From NCBI RefSeq assembly GCF_049651025.1, contig NZ_JBASBH010000025.1:1-8023 (forward strand): DNA of 8,023 nucleotides, given 5' to 3'. How positions within the stretch are numbered: position 1 is the stretch's first letter; every line of letters begins with the position of its first letter. Below are positions 1 to 6,193 of this stretch, in pieces. The DNA comes from Parvibaculum sp049651025 (GTDB lineage Bacteria > Pseudomonadota > Alphaproteobacteria > Parvibaculales > Parvibaculaceae). A program made the translations under genes and the position numbers. The notes under the pieces are model-generated. The model had not been told where the DNA came from and did not search any database. It saw nothing but the letters and a program-made list of their open reading frames with translations.

Positions 1-32
1 GTCGTCAGACGCAAGGTGGATGAAATGCTCAT
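1..32 (-). CDS. Start of a small minus-strand gene cut by the window edge
   Basis: An ATG on the minus strand at 32-30 has a GGAG Shine-Dalgarno (complement of 41-44) with an 8-base spacer, and the frame stays open for ten codons to the window edge. The visible peptide is MSISSTLRLT. It resembles the first residues of the next gene upstream on the same strand (MTISTQTFRRT), so it may be a third member of the tandem small-lipoprotein set; no lipobox is visible yet. The gap from the previous stop codon is 35 bases, so co-transcription is likely. Only 32 bases are seen, so the call rests on the ribosome binding site, spacing and N-terminal resemblance. Confidence 0.4.
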   Translation of the reverse strand, partial: MSISSTLRLT

Positions 33-67
33 GGCAGAAACTCCATTATGTCTGCGGCGGTCGATGC

Positions 68-265
68 CTAGTCGTCACTTTTGGTTGTGGTCGTCGTTGT
101 CGTCGTGCTCGATGCGGGTGGCGGCACAGCGGTATTCGTCCGCTCAATCGTTGTGCTTCTGGTCGTGGTCGTCTCATCGCTCCCGCAAGCGGCAAGGCCC
201 GCAAATGCGCCGCATATCACGAGCGCCGCAGCGGTCCGCCTGAAAGTCTGTGTAGAGATTGTCAT
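68..265 (-). CDS. Small threonine-rich lipoprotein A (65 aa)
   Basis: A 65-residue protein with a basic N-terminus, a short hydrophobic stretch (about residues 11-26) and a lipobox LAAC with Cys27, so it should be exported and lipidated by the Lgt/LspA pathway. The mature part is about 39 residues, 16 of them threonine, including a run of eight Thr at 54-61 encoded by 83-106, a PPP stretch and a charged KSDD tail. The start at 265 is chosen because GGAG lies seven bases upstream; a longer frame from 325 would add 20 residues that spoil the signal peptide. It lies 43 bases downstream of the similar lipoprotein B and probably shares its promoter. I recognise no domain. The Thr run could be a disordered spacer or a glycosylation target, but that is a guess. 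Confidence 0.72.
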   Translation of the reverse strand: MTISTQTFRRTAAALVICGAFAGLAACGSDETTTTRSTTIERTNTAVPPPASSTTTTTTTTKSDD

Positions 266-307
266 GTCATAACTCCGGATTGGAAAAACCATGATGTCGC
301 GAGCTTG

Positions 308-330
308 CTCAGTAGTGTTTCTCAACTGAG
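308..330. repeat. Short inverted repeat over the lipoprotein B stop codon
   Basis: CTCAGT at 308-313 pairs with ACTGAG at 325-330 around an 11-base loop, and it covers the TGA of lipoprotein B (309-311). The six-base stem is weak and lacks a T-run, so it is not a convincing terminator. It could modestly affect decay or read-through between the two lipoprotein genes, or be chance. Confidence 0.25.
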
Positions 331-545
331 GTGGAGGTCACCGTTGACGGCGCTGTCGTCGTCGTTGTGGTGCCGGGCGAATAGGGTCGTGTCGTGTCCG
401 CGCCGGGCTGGTCGGCGGTCACGGTTGTCTGCCCCGGCGTTTGGGTGACTGTGCTGTGCGTCGTGGTCGTAGGGGCGCATGCCGCGAGAATTGCGGCGGC
501 ACCGGCAAATACGAATGGGGCAACGAAGCGGCTGGAGGTCTTCAT
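309..545 (-). CDS. Small threonine-rich lipoprotein B (78 aa)
   Basis: A 78-residue protein with a classic lipoprotein signal peptide: Lys2 and Arg6, a hydrophobic core at about 7-20, and a lipobox LAAC with Cys23. About 21 of the 56 mature residues are Thr, in blocks TTTT and TTTTTT separated by Pro, Gln, Ser and Val, and it ends in EKHY. Such composition predicts a disordered surface or periplasmic tail rather than an enzyme. The start is well supported by AAGGAG seven bases before the ATG. It is first in the minus-strand cluster and sits about 50 bases downstream of a GGAAC-N16-CGTT element, so general-stress induction is plausible. It shares design and low-complexity style with lipoprotein A, suggesting tandem duplication and divergence. 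No known family is recognised. Confidence 0.75.
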   Translation of the reverse strand: MKTSSRFVAPFVFAGAAAILAACAPTTTTHSTVTQTPGQTTVTADQPGADTTRPYSPGTTTTTTAPSTVTSTSVEKHY

Positions 546-596
546 GGACGTGCTCCTTCTGGCCCCCCGACGGCGTCAATGGATGCGCTTGGAAGT

Positions 597-621
597 AACG
601 ATCTACGCAACCATGCGTTCC
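597..621 (-). promoter_or_regulatory. Candidate EcfG-type (general stress) promoter for the lipoprotein operon
   Basis: On the minus strand GGAAC (621-617) is followed by 16 bases and CGTT (600-597). This matches the GGAAC-N16/17-CGTT consensus known for alphaproteobacterial EcfG/SigT general-stress sigma factors. Transcription would begin near 590, giving a leader of roughly 45 bases to the ATG of lipoprotein B at 545. It is the only such pair I found in an intergenic region here. A chance match is possible, but both elements are exact, and strand, spacing and distance to the gene all fit. Confidence 0.55.
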
Positions 622-655
622 GGTTGGCCTGTCGATTTATGTTCTCACTTCGTTC

Positions 656-683
656 TTGACTGAAATTGCCACTTCGCTACGCT
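656..683 (+). promoter_or_regulatory. Possible sigma-70-type promoter for yifB
   Basis: TTGACT at 656-661 is a near-consensus -35 box; TACGCT at 678-683 is a weaker -10 at 16-base spacing. It points to yifB, whose ATG at 717 lies about 34 bases past the -10. Alphaproteobacterial housekeeping -10 boxes are often poor, so the -35 carries most of the weight. It is divergent from the EcfG-like promoter in the same 171-base intergenic region. Confidence 0.35.
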
Positions 684-716
684 CTTTCCATAAGCCGGAG
701 TGAGGGGGCGGGGGCC

Positions 717-2276
717 ATGGTTGCGCGGATTGAGACGGTTGCCTTTCAAGGCGTCGAGGCAAGGCCTGTCGATGTTCAGGTTCATATTGCGGGCGGCATG
801 CCCGCCTTTTCCGTCGTCGGGCTTGCCGACAAGGCCGTTGGCGAAAGCCGCGAGCGGGTGCGCGCCGCATTGAACGCCATCGGCCTCGGCCTGCCGCCCA
901 AGCGCATCACCGTTAATCTCGCGCCAGCCGACTTGCCCAAAGAAGGCAGCCATTACGATCTGCCGATTGCCCTTGGCCTTCTCGTTGCGATGGGTGTGTT
1001 GCCCGCTCATGAGCTTGAGCGCTTCGTCGTCATCGGCGAGTTGTCGCTGGACGGACAGATCAATGCGGTCGCAGGCGCGCTGCCTGCCGCCATTGCGGCG
1101 AATGCCAAGGGCCGTGGCCTCATCTGCCCCCATGATTGCGGGCCCGAAGCGGCCTGGGCGGGCATGGGGGCTGACAATCCCGGCGGCGTCCTCGCGCCCC
1201 GTTCGATCATCGCCCTCGTCAATCATTTCAAGGGCACGCAGGTTCTCTCCGAGCCCGCGCCGATGAAGGCGATGGATGCGCGCGTCCTCCCCGATCTGCG
1301 CGACATCAAGGGTCAGGAAACGGCCAAACGCGCCCTCGAAGTCGCCGCCGCCGGCGCACATAACATGTTGATGGTCGGTCCGCCCGGCTCCGGCAAGTCG
1401 ATGCTCGCCTCGCGCCTGCCCGGCATTCTGCCGCCGCTCTCCCCGCGCGAAATGCTCGAAGTTTCGATGATCGCTTCCATTGCGGGCGTGTTGCAGGCAA
1501 CGGGCATGGGCCGCGCCCGCGCCTTTCGCAGCCCGCATCATTCGGCCTCGATGGCGGCGCTGGTTGGCGGCGGCATTCGCGCAAAGCCGGGCGAAGTGTC
1601 GCTCGCTCATCGCGGCGTGCTCTTTCTCGACGAACTGCCCGAATTTCCGCGTCAGGTGCTGGACAGCTTGCGCCAGCCCATCGAAACCGGCGAAGCGGTT
1701 GTCGCCCGCGCTAATGCGCATGTGACATATCCTGCGCGTTTCCAGCTTGTCGCGGCGATGAACCCCTGCCGTTGCGGTCATGCGGGCGATCTGGCTCGCG
1801 CCTGCCCGCGCGTGCCGCGCTGCGTCGGCGATTATCAGTCGAAGCTCTCCGGCCCGCTCCTTGATCGCATCGACATTCATGTCGAGGTGCCGCCTGTGTC
1901 GCCCGCCGATCTTTCGCTTCCGCCGCCTGCGGAGGGCTCTGCCGAAGTGGCGGCTCGCGTGGCGGCCGCGCGCGACATTCAGGAAGCGCGATATGATGAA
2001 CTCGCCGCGCATATGGGTTCCGCCGCGCCGCGCCTCAATTCGCAGGTCGAGGGCGAATTGCTCGACAAGGTCGCCACCCCAGACGAGGCGGGCATACGTC
2101 TCTTGAAGGAAGCCGCCGAGCGCATGCACCTCACGGCGCGCGGTTATCACCGTGTGCTCCGCGTCGCGCGAACGCTCGCCGATCTCGACGGCAGCGACGG
2201 TGTGCGCCGAATTCATGTGGCCGAAGCGCTTGCCTATCGCGAGCCTGTCGCAGGTCGTCTCGGCGCGGTCGCCTGA
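717..2276 (+). CDS. yifB: YifB/ComM family AAA+ ATPase (Mg-chelatase-like)
   Basis: A complete 519-residue protein, the usual length of the YifB/ComM family. Residues 1-170 form the N-terminal ChlI/Lon-protease-like domain. Residues 190-395 form the Mg-chelatase-type AAA+ core, with Walker A GPPGSGKSM at 221-229 and Walker B VLFLDE at 301-306. A cysteine group C351, C353, C363, C369 precedes the conserved SGPLLDRIDIHVE segment (378-390). The C-terminal Mg_chelatase_C helix bundle contains LTARGYHRVLR at 472-482. Despite database names such as competence protein or magnesium chelatase, characterised ComM proteins are hexameric helicases promoting branch migration during natural transformation; the role in non-competent bacteria is unclear. 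The ATG at 717 is preferred over an upstream TTG at 666, because GAGGGGG lies eight bases ahead and homologues begin near this methionine. The cytoplasmic protein diverges from the lipoprotein operon. Confidence 0.95.
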   Translation: MVARIETVAFQGVEARPVDVQVHIAGGMPAFSVVGLADKAVGESRERVRAALNAIGLGLPPKRITVNLAPADLPKEGSHYDLPIALGLLVAMGVLPAHELERFVVIGELSLDGQINAVAGALPAAIAANAKGRGLICPHDCGPEAAWAGMGADNPGGVLAPRSIIALVNHFKGTQVLSEPAPMKAMDARVLPDLRDIKGQETAKRALEVAAAGAHNMLMVGPPGSGKSMLASRLPGILPPLSPREMLEVSMIASIAGVLQATGMGRARAFRSPHHSASMAALVGGGIRAKPGEVSLAHRGVLFLDELPEFPRQVLDSLRQPIETGEAVVARANAHVTYPARFQLVAAMNPCRCGHAGDLARACPRVPRCVGDYQSKLSGPLLDRIDIHVEVPPVSPADLSLPPPAEGSAEVAARVAAARDIQEARYDELAAHMGSAAPRLNSQVEGELLDKVATPDEAGIRLLKEAAERMHLTARGYHRVLRVARTLADLDGSDGVRRIHVAEALAYREPVAGRLGAVA

Positions 2277-2357
2277 ATCCCGGATCGGTACAGCCTCAGC
2301 CTCTTTACTGGTCGCCTGCGCCATCCGTGCTAGGCTTGCCTCGCATGCAACTCAACC

Positions 2358-2364
2358 GGGGAGG
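2358..2364 (+). promoter_or_regulatory. Strong Shine-Dalgarno that selects a GTG start
   Basis: GGGGAGG sits directly against an in-frame ATG at 2365, too close for use, but exactly nine bases ahead of an in-frame GTG at 2374. The next ATG (2383) is 18 bases away. The GTG is therefore the best start of the following lipoprotein gene. Confidence 0.6.
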
Positions 2365-2373
2365 ATGCAGGCC

Positions 2374-2757
2374 GTGGCAACAATGCTGAGACGATTGTTC
2401 GTATGCGGAATTCTGGCCTTCATGCTGGCCTCATGCTCCCGTGGCAGCGACGACGCGATCGTGGATTTTTTCCACGACATAGAAAGCGGCGCGCAGGCTG
2501 AGGCCGTAGCCCGCTTCTCGCCCGAGCTGCACAAGAAATTCAGCACCGAGGAACTCAACGCTGCCGTAGAGCGCTGGTCGCTCGACATGCAGAGACATGG
2601 CGGGCTGAAGGATGTGGCGCTGCGCGGCGGTGTCGTCACCTATAATCAAATGGCGCTTTACGACGTGACGCTGTCCTACGGAGACGGCACGAAAAAGCAG
2701 CTCCAGACCTCCGTCGTCCATGTCGACGGCCAGTGGTATATCAACGCCGCCCTCTGA
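2374..2757 (+). CDS. Lipoprotein with DUF4878/NTF2-like domain
   Basis: A 127-residue protein beginning at GTG. Residues 5-20 form a signal peptide (MLRRLF followed by a hydrophobic core) ending in a lipobox LASC with Cys21, so it is predicted to be lipidated and periplasm-facing. The mature part of about 107 residues runs as helix-rich sequence (AIVDFFHDIESG, then RFSPELHKKFSTEEL) followed by strands, ending with GQWYINAAL. That layout is typical of the cystatin/NTF2-like folds in DUF4878 and DUF3887 lipoproteins, whose function is unknown; this assignment is from pattern, not from a search. It follows yifB after 97 bases and precedes the cytochrome gene by 80, so it may be its own transcription unit. 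A start at ATG 2383 would still leave a usable signal peptide. Confidence 0.7.
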   Translation: MATMLRRLFVCGILAFMLASCSRGSDDAIVDFFHDIESGAQAEAVARFSPELHKKFSTEELNAAVERWSLDMQRHGGLKDVALRGGVVTYNQMALYDVTLSYGDGTKKQLQTSVVHVDGQWYINAAL

Positions 2758-2762
2758 CCCGC

Positions 2763-2792
2763 TTGCATTCTGGCCGGTGATACTGGAATTAT
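2763..2792 (+). promoter_or_regulatory. Weak candidate promoter ahead of the cytochrome gene
   Basis: TTGCAT at 2763-2768 and AATTAT at 2787-2792 are spaced by 18 bases and point at the cytochrome c gene, leaving about 45 bases to its ATG. The match to sigma-70 consensus is partial. The -10 overlaps the palindrome at 2785-2795, which would suit a repressor site. Confidence 0.28.
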
Positions 2793-2795
2793 TCC
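2785..2795. repeat. Perfect short palindrome GGAATTATTCC
   Basis: GGAAT and ATTCC form a perfect five-base inverted repeat around a single central base, in the 80-base gap before the cytochrome gene and over its candidate -10 box. A CCGGT direct repeat flanks it at 2774-2778 and 2798-2802. This is operator-like architecture, but the arms are short and no regulator can be named from them. Confidence 0.3.
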
Positions 2796-2837
2796 GTCCG
2801 GTAATTTGCGAGCCATGAATGAAGCGGGGGGCGATTC

Positions 2838-3827
2838 ATGTCGGTTCAGCGTATTGCAATCGTGGCGGGCAGTGCGCTGCTTGTCCTTGTTCTCCTTGCT
2901 ATCTCGATCATTTTTCTGGTCTTTCCGCGCGTCTCGGCCGCAACCGATCTGAAGGTCGAGGCGACGCCGGAACTGGTCGCGCGGGGTGATTACCTCTTCA
3001 ATCACGGTCTTGCCTGCATCGGCTGCCATACGCCGGAGCTGGAGCCGCACCGTTTTTCCCGCGTATTCGACAAGGCTCGCATTGGCGCTGGTCGCCACAT
3101 GGGCGGCCCGGCAGAAGGTTTCCCGGCGGAGGTTTACGCGCCGAACCTGACGCCGACAGTGCTTGGCGACTGGACGGATGGTGAAATCTACCGGGCCATC
3201 GTCTCTGGCGTCGATCGTACGGGCCGCCCCCTCTTTGCGCTGATGCCCTATCCGTTCTATCGCATCCTCGACCCGCAAGATGTGAAGGCGCTGGTCGCCT
3301 ATATCCGTACGCTGCCACCGCAGCCCGTCACCTTGCCGACGATGCAACTGCCGATGCCGCTTCCCATTGTCATGCGTTTCGTTGCCGCCGACCCGGCGCC
3401 GCAGAAACTGCCTGACGCCAGGGACGAGGTGGCGCTCGGCAAATATCTGACGACCACGGGCGCCTGCTTTGAGTGCCACACCAAGCGCAATGATCGCGGC
3501 GAACCCGTCGGCATACCCTTTGCGGGCGGCAATGTTTTTGCGCTTCCCGGTGGCGGCATCGCGCGTTCGGCAAACATCACGCCCGATGTCGAGGCGGGTA
3601 TCGGCGGCTGGTCGCGGGAGGCTTTCATCGCCCGTTTTCGCGCCCATGCGCCGGACAAAATGGCGGAGATCGCGCCCGAACCCGGCGACGTCGATACCGA
3701 AATGCCCTGGACCGCCTATTCAGGCATGACGGATGGCGATCTCGCAGCGATCTACGCCTATCTGAAAACGGTGCCGCCGATCCCGGAAAAGATCGTCACT
3801 TATGAGCCACCGGTTGCCACGAAGTAA
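2838..3827 (+). CDS. Membrane-anchored dihaem cytochrome c
   Basis: A 329-residue protein with an N-terminal hydrophobic anchor (about residues 6-29) that would leave the rest in the periplasm. Two cytochrome c domains follow. The first, about 45-160, has haem motif CIGCH at 60-64 and a likely distal Met136 in LMPYPF. The second, about 196-315, has CFECH at 210-214 and a likely distal Met289 in EMPWTAY. NITPD and GIGGW (247-258) are hallmarks of the electron-transfer cytochrome subunits of periplasmic alcohol, aldehyde and sugar dehydrogenases, which pass electrons to quinone or terminal oxidase. Those subunits usually carry three haems; here there are two and no dehydrogenase gene beside it, so the electron donor is unknown. 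The ATG at 2838 has a G-rich stretch (2826-2831) six bases upstream. Haem attachment would need the Ccm system encoded elsewhere. Confidence 0.88.
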   Translation: MSVQRIAIVAGSALLVLVLLAISIIFLVFPRVSAATDLKVEATPELVARGDYLFNHGLACIGCHTPELEPHRFSRVFDKARIGAGRHMGGPAEGFPAEVYAPNLTPTVLGDWTDGEIYRAIVSGVDRTGRPLFALMPYPFYRILDPQDVKALVAYIRTLPPQPVTLPTMQLPMPLPIVMRFVAADPAPQKLPDARDEVALGKYLTTTGACFECHTKRNDRGEPVGIPFAGGNVFALPGGGIARSANITPDVEAGIGGWSREAFIARFRAHAPDKMAEIAPEPGDVDTEMPWTAYSGMTDGDLAAIYAYLKTVPPIPEKIVTYEPPVATK

Positions 3828-3938
3828 TGCTCCCTTAATCCTTGAAGCTCGCTTTTATCCGCAGGTTTCCGGGGTCGGTAACATTCTGTAAAGCATGTCT
3901 GGCGCACCTTGGAGCCTCACGGCCAAGGCGCGCGACAT
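3828..3938 (+). other. Intergenic region ahead of the hybrid kinase
   Basis: This 111-base gap between the cytochrome stop and the kinase start contains no convincing promoter, operator or terminator. Weak AT-rich stretches near 3853-3858 and 3879-3892 could serve as promoter parts, but no pair has both good boxes and good spacing. A Shine-Dalgarno-like AAGG lies at 3925-3928. Confidence 0.4.
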
Positions 3939-6158
3939 ATGATGTTTTCATTCGGTGAACCAGCACCTCTGGTCCTTCTGGCGCTGGCAACGGTTCTCCT
4001 GCTGGGTGTCGAAGCCTGGCGGCGTGCGTCCGCGCGCGCAAAGGCGCATAGGGCCGAGGCGGCGAAAGCGGAAGCCGAACTCGAAACGCTCCGTGACAAG
4101 AACTGGGAGCTTGCCGAGCGCGAGGAGCGCTATCGCGATCTCGTCAAGACGCAAGGCGATGTGATCCTGCGCAAGGATCTCATGGGCCGCGTCACCTATG
4201 TGAATGACGTTTTCTGTCAGACCTTTGGCAGGAGCCGCACGGATACGCTGGGCCTGCCCTTTGCGCCCGAATTGCCCGAAGGCGAGCCGCATCGCATGCT
4301 CGGTTCCTTCTCGGGCCTCGCCATGCCGCCTCATCGCGTGCGCTTCGATCAGCGCATTGTCACGGTTGCGGGCCCGCGCTGGTTTGCCTGGGAAGAATTT
4401 GCGATCCGCGACGATGACGGCAAGCTGAAGGAAATCCAGACCGTTGGCCGCGATATCTCCGACCGAAAGGTTGTCGAGGAAAAGCTGGCGGGTACGCTCG
4501 ACGAGGCGCAGGCCGCAAACCGCGCCAAGGGTCTTTTCCTTGCAGCGATGAGCCATGAAATCCGAACGCCGATGAACGGCGTTCTCGGCATGACAAGCCT
4601 CCTGCTCGACACGAAGCTGACGCCCGCGCAACGCTCCTACGCCGAAGCGGTCAAGCATTCGGGCGAGGCATTGCTGTCGATCATCAACGACATTCTCGAC
4701 TATTCCAAAATCGAAGCGGGCAAGATCGATATTGCCGATGCCCCGCTTGATCTGCGCGGGACGCTCGAAAGCGTCTGCGAATTGCTGTCGCCCAAGGCCT
4801 TCGAGAAGGGTCTCGAAATCATCGCCGAGATCGAACCGCAGGTGCCGCAGCGCCTGTCCGGCGACGAGGCGCGCATTCGTCAGGTGCTCATCAATCTTGC
4901 GGGCAATGCGATCAAGTTCACGGAATCGGGCGGCGTCATTTTGCGCGCCCGTCTCGATTCATATTCGTATACGGATGATGTGGCCCGGATCGTCATCGAG
5001 GTCGAAGATACAGGCATCGGCATTGAGCGCGATGCCATCGACGTGATCTTCGATGAGTTCGCGCAAGCCGACCAGACGCTTGCCCGCCGCTATGAGGGCA
5101 CCGGCCTCGGTCTTGCGATCAGCCGCCATCTTGTGACTGCAATGGGCGGCACGATTGAAGTTGAAAGCGAGATCGGCCACGGCTCGCATTTCCGCGTCAG
5201 CCTGCCGCTTGCCGCGATCGAGCCTGCCATGCCGCGCCGCGCGTCACTTGCGGGGCAACGCATCGTCATGTTCGACGACAGGCCGATCCTTGCCGCATCG
5301 CTGGCGCGCAGCGCCCGTCTGGCAGGCGCGGAGGTTCGTCTCGTGTCCACCGGCGAGATGTTGATTGCGGCGCTCGAACGCGAACCCGCTGATGTTCTGA
5401 TGTGCCCCATCGATACCGCCGAAGGCCCCGGCGCAGAAATCGTCGCGCGCGCTCGTGCCTTCGCGCCGGGCATAGATGCAATCGTTCTGCTGCGCCCGCA
5501 AGATCGCGACCGCCTGCCTGCCTTGATCGGTCAGGAAGGCAATCCGGCCATGTTCCAGCGCATCTTCGACGGCTATCTCGTGCGCCCGGTGCGCGCCTCG
5601 TCGCTGCGCGCGCGCCTTGAAGCGTTGATGAGCGGCACCGCTCCGACTTTCCCGCGCGAGAATATCCGCGACGACTATCGCCACTCCGGCGTGGAGCGCG
5701 AAGAAATCGCTCCCGCGCCTCGCTTGAGCGTGGGCCTCAACATTCTCGTTGCCGAGGATAATGAGATCAACGCCCTGCTGACGCGCACACTGCTTGAGCG
5801 GGATGGCCACACGGTTCGCGTGGCATCCAACGGTCAGGAAGTGCTCGACGCGCTCGACGATGACGGCGCGCCGACCGATATCGTGTTGATGGATCTGCAT
5901 ATGCCCGGCATGGACGGCTTCGAGGCGACGCGCCGCATTCGCGCGCTGGCTGATGAGCGTTCCAGCGTGCCTGTCATCGCGCTGACCGCCAACGCCATGG
6001 CCGATGATCGCCAGACCTGTCTCACGGCGGGTATGGACGATTATCTGTCGAAGCCCGTATCGCCCGACGCTCTTTCCCGCATGCTCTCCGACTGGTCCTG
6101 TCGGCGCAGCGACCTTGGCCTTGCGCCCGCTGATGCCGCCCGCGCAAATCTCGCCTAA
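3939..6158 (+). CDS. PAS-domain hybrid histidine kinase with a pseudo-receiver and a C-terminal receiver
   Basis: A 739-residue sensor kinase. One membrane helix (about 9-25) is followed by a charged coiled-coil (30-65), a PAS/PAC domain (about 65-180) and a HisKA domain with phospho-accepting His206 in SHEIRTPMNG. The HATPase domain has its N-box at 315-327, DTGIGI at 357-362 and GTGLGLAIS at 387-395. Next is a receiver-like domain (about 440-563) that keeps an acidic FDD but has Cys489 where the phospho-acceptor Asp belongs and Arg549 in place of the conserved Lys. The last domain (about 600-720) is an intact receiver: Glu606/Asp607, Asp652 in LMDLHMP, Thr683 and Lys705. Phosphate should pass from His206 to Asp652 and then to an unknown histidine phosphotransfer protein. 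With no periplasmic loop, sensing is probably cytoplasmic through PAS. The ATG at 3939 is preferred over a TTG at 3909, which lacks a ribosome binding site. Confidence 0.93.
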   Translation: MMFSFGEPAPLVLLALATVLLLGVEAWRRASARAKAHRAEAAKAEAELETLRDKNWELAEREERYRDLVKTQGDVILRKDLMGRVTYVNDVFCQTFGRSRTDTLGLPFAPELPEGEPHRMLGSFSGLAMPPHRVRFDQRIVTVAGPRWFAWEEFAIRDDDGKLKEIQTVGRDISDRKVVEEKLAGTLDEAQAANRAKGLFLAAMSHEIRTPMNGVLGMTSLLLDTKLTPAQRSYAEAVKHSGEALLSIINDILDYSKIEAGKIDIADAPLDLRGTLESVCELLSPKAFEKGLEIIAEIEPQVPQRLSGDEARIRQVLINLAGNAIKFTESGGVILRARLDSYSYTDDVARIVIEVEDTGIGIERDAIDVIFDEFAQADQTLARRYEGTGLGLAISRHLVTAMGGTIEVESEIGHGSHFRVSLPLAAIEPAMPRRASLAGQRIVMFDDRPILAASLARSARLAGAEVRLVSTGEMLIAALEREPADVLMCPIDTAEGPGAEIVARARAFAPGIDAIVLLRPQDRDRLPALIGQEGNPAMFQRIFDGYLVRPVRASSLRARLEALMSGTAPTFPRENIRDDYRHSGVEREEIAPAPRLSVGLNILVAEDNEINALLTRTLLERDGHTVRVASNGQEVLDALDDDGAPTDIVLMDLHMPGMDGFEATRRIRALADERSSVPVIALTANAMADDRQTCLTAGMDDYLSKPVSPDALSRMLSDWSCRRSDLGLAPADAARANLA

Positions 6159-6163
6159 TCTAT

Positions 6164-6181
6164 CCTCGACCTGATTCGAGG
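6164..6181 (+). repeat. Small hairpin between kinase and permease genes
   Basis: CCTCGA (6164-6169) and TCGAGG (6176-6181) form a perfect six-base stem with a six-base loop inside the 35-base gap between the two genes. No T-run follows, so it is unlikely to stop transcription. It abuts the Shine-Dalgarno GGGAG (6184-6188) of the permease gene and could tune its translation or stabilise the upstream message. Confidence 0.4.
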
Positions 6182-6193
6182 CCGGGAGAGATC

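Noticed and set aside
20..448. Plus-strand frames across the small lipoprotein genes.
   Set aside because: They are mirrors of the ACN repeats and Arg/Ser/Cys-rich; the minus strand has signal peptides, lipoboxes and good Shine-Dalgarno sequences.
666..716. TTG at 666 as the yifB start, adding 17 residues.
   Set aside because: It falls within the probable promoter region and lies outside the conserved N-terminus, whereas ATG 717 has a G-rich Shine-Dalgarno and matches the family start.
645..2324. A 559-codon open frame on the minus strand opposite yifB.
   Set aside because: It covers nearly all of a clearly conserved gene in antisense, its product has biased Arg/His/Gly/Ala-rich composition with no recognisable domain, and long antisense frames are expected in GC-rich genes with strong third-position bias.
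2304..2336. TTTACT and TAGGCT as a promoter for the lipoprotein gene at 2374.
   Set aside because: The boxes are separated by 21 bases, too far for a normal sigma-70 promoter, and neither is close to consensus.
2676..3647. A 323-codon minus-strand frame opposite the cytochrome gene.
   Set aside because: Same pattern of antisense shadow: low-complexity Arg-rich product, no plausible ribosome binding site checked in its favour, and the opposite strand encodes an obvious dihaem cytochrome.
3909..3938. TTG at 3909 as the kinase start, adding ten residues.
   Set aside because: No ribosome binding site precedes it and the extra residues are not hydrophobic; the ATG at 3939 has AAGG ten bases upstream and leads straight into the membrane helix.
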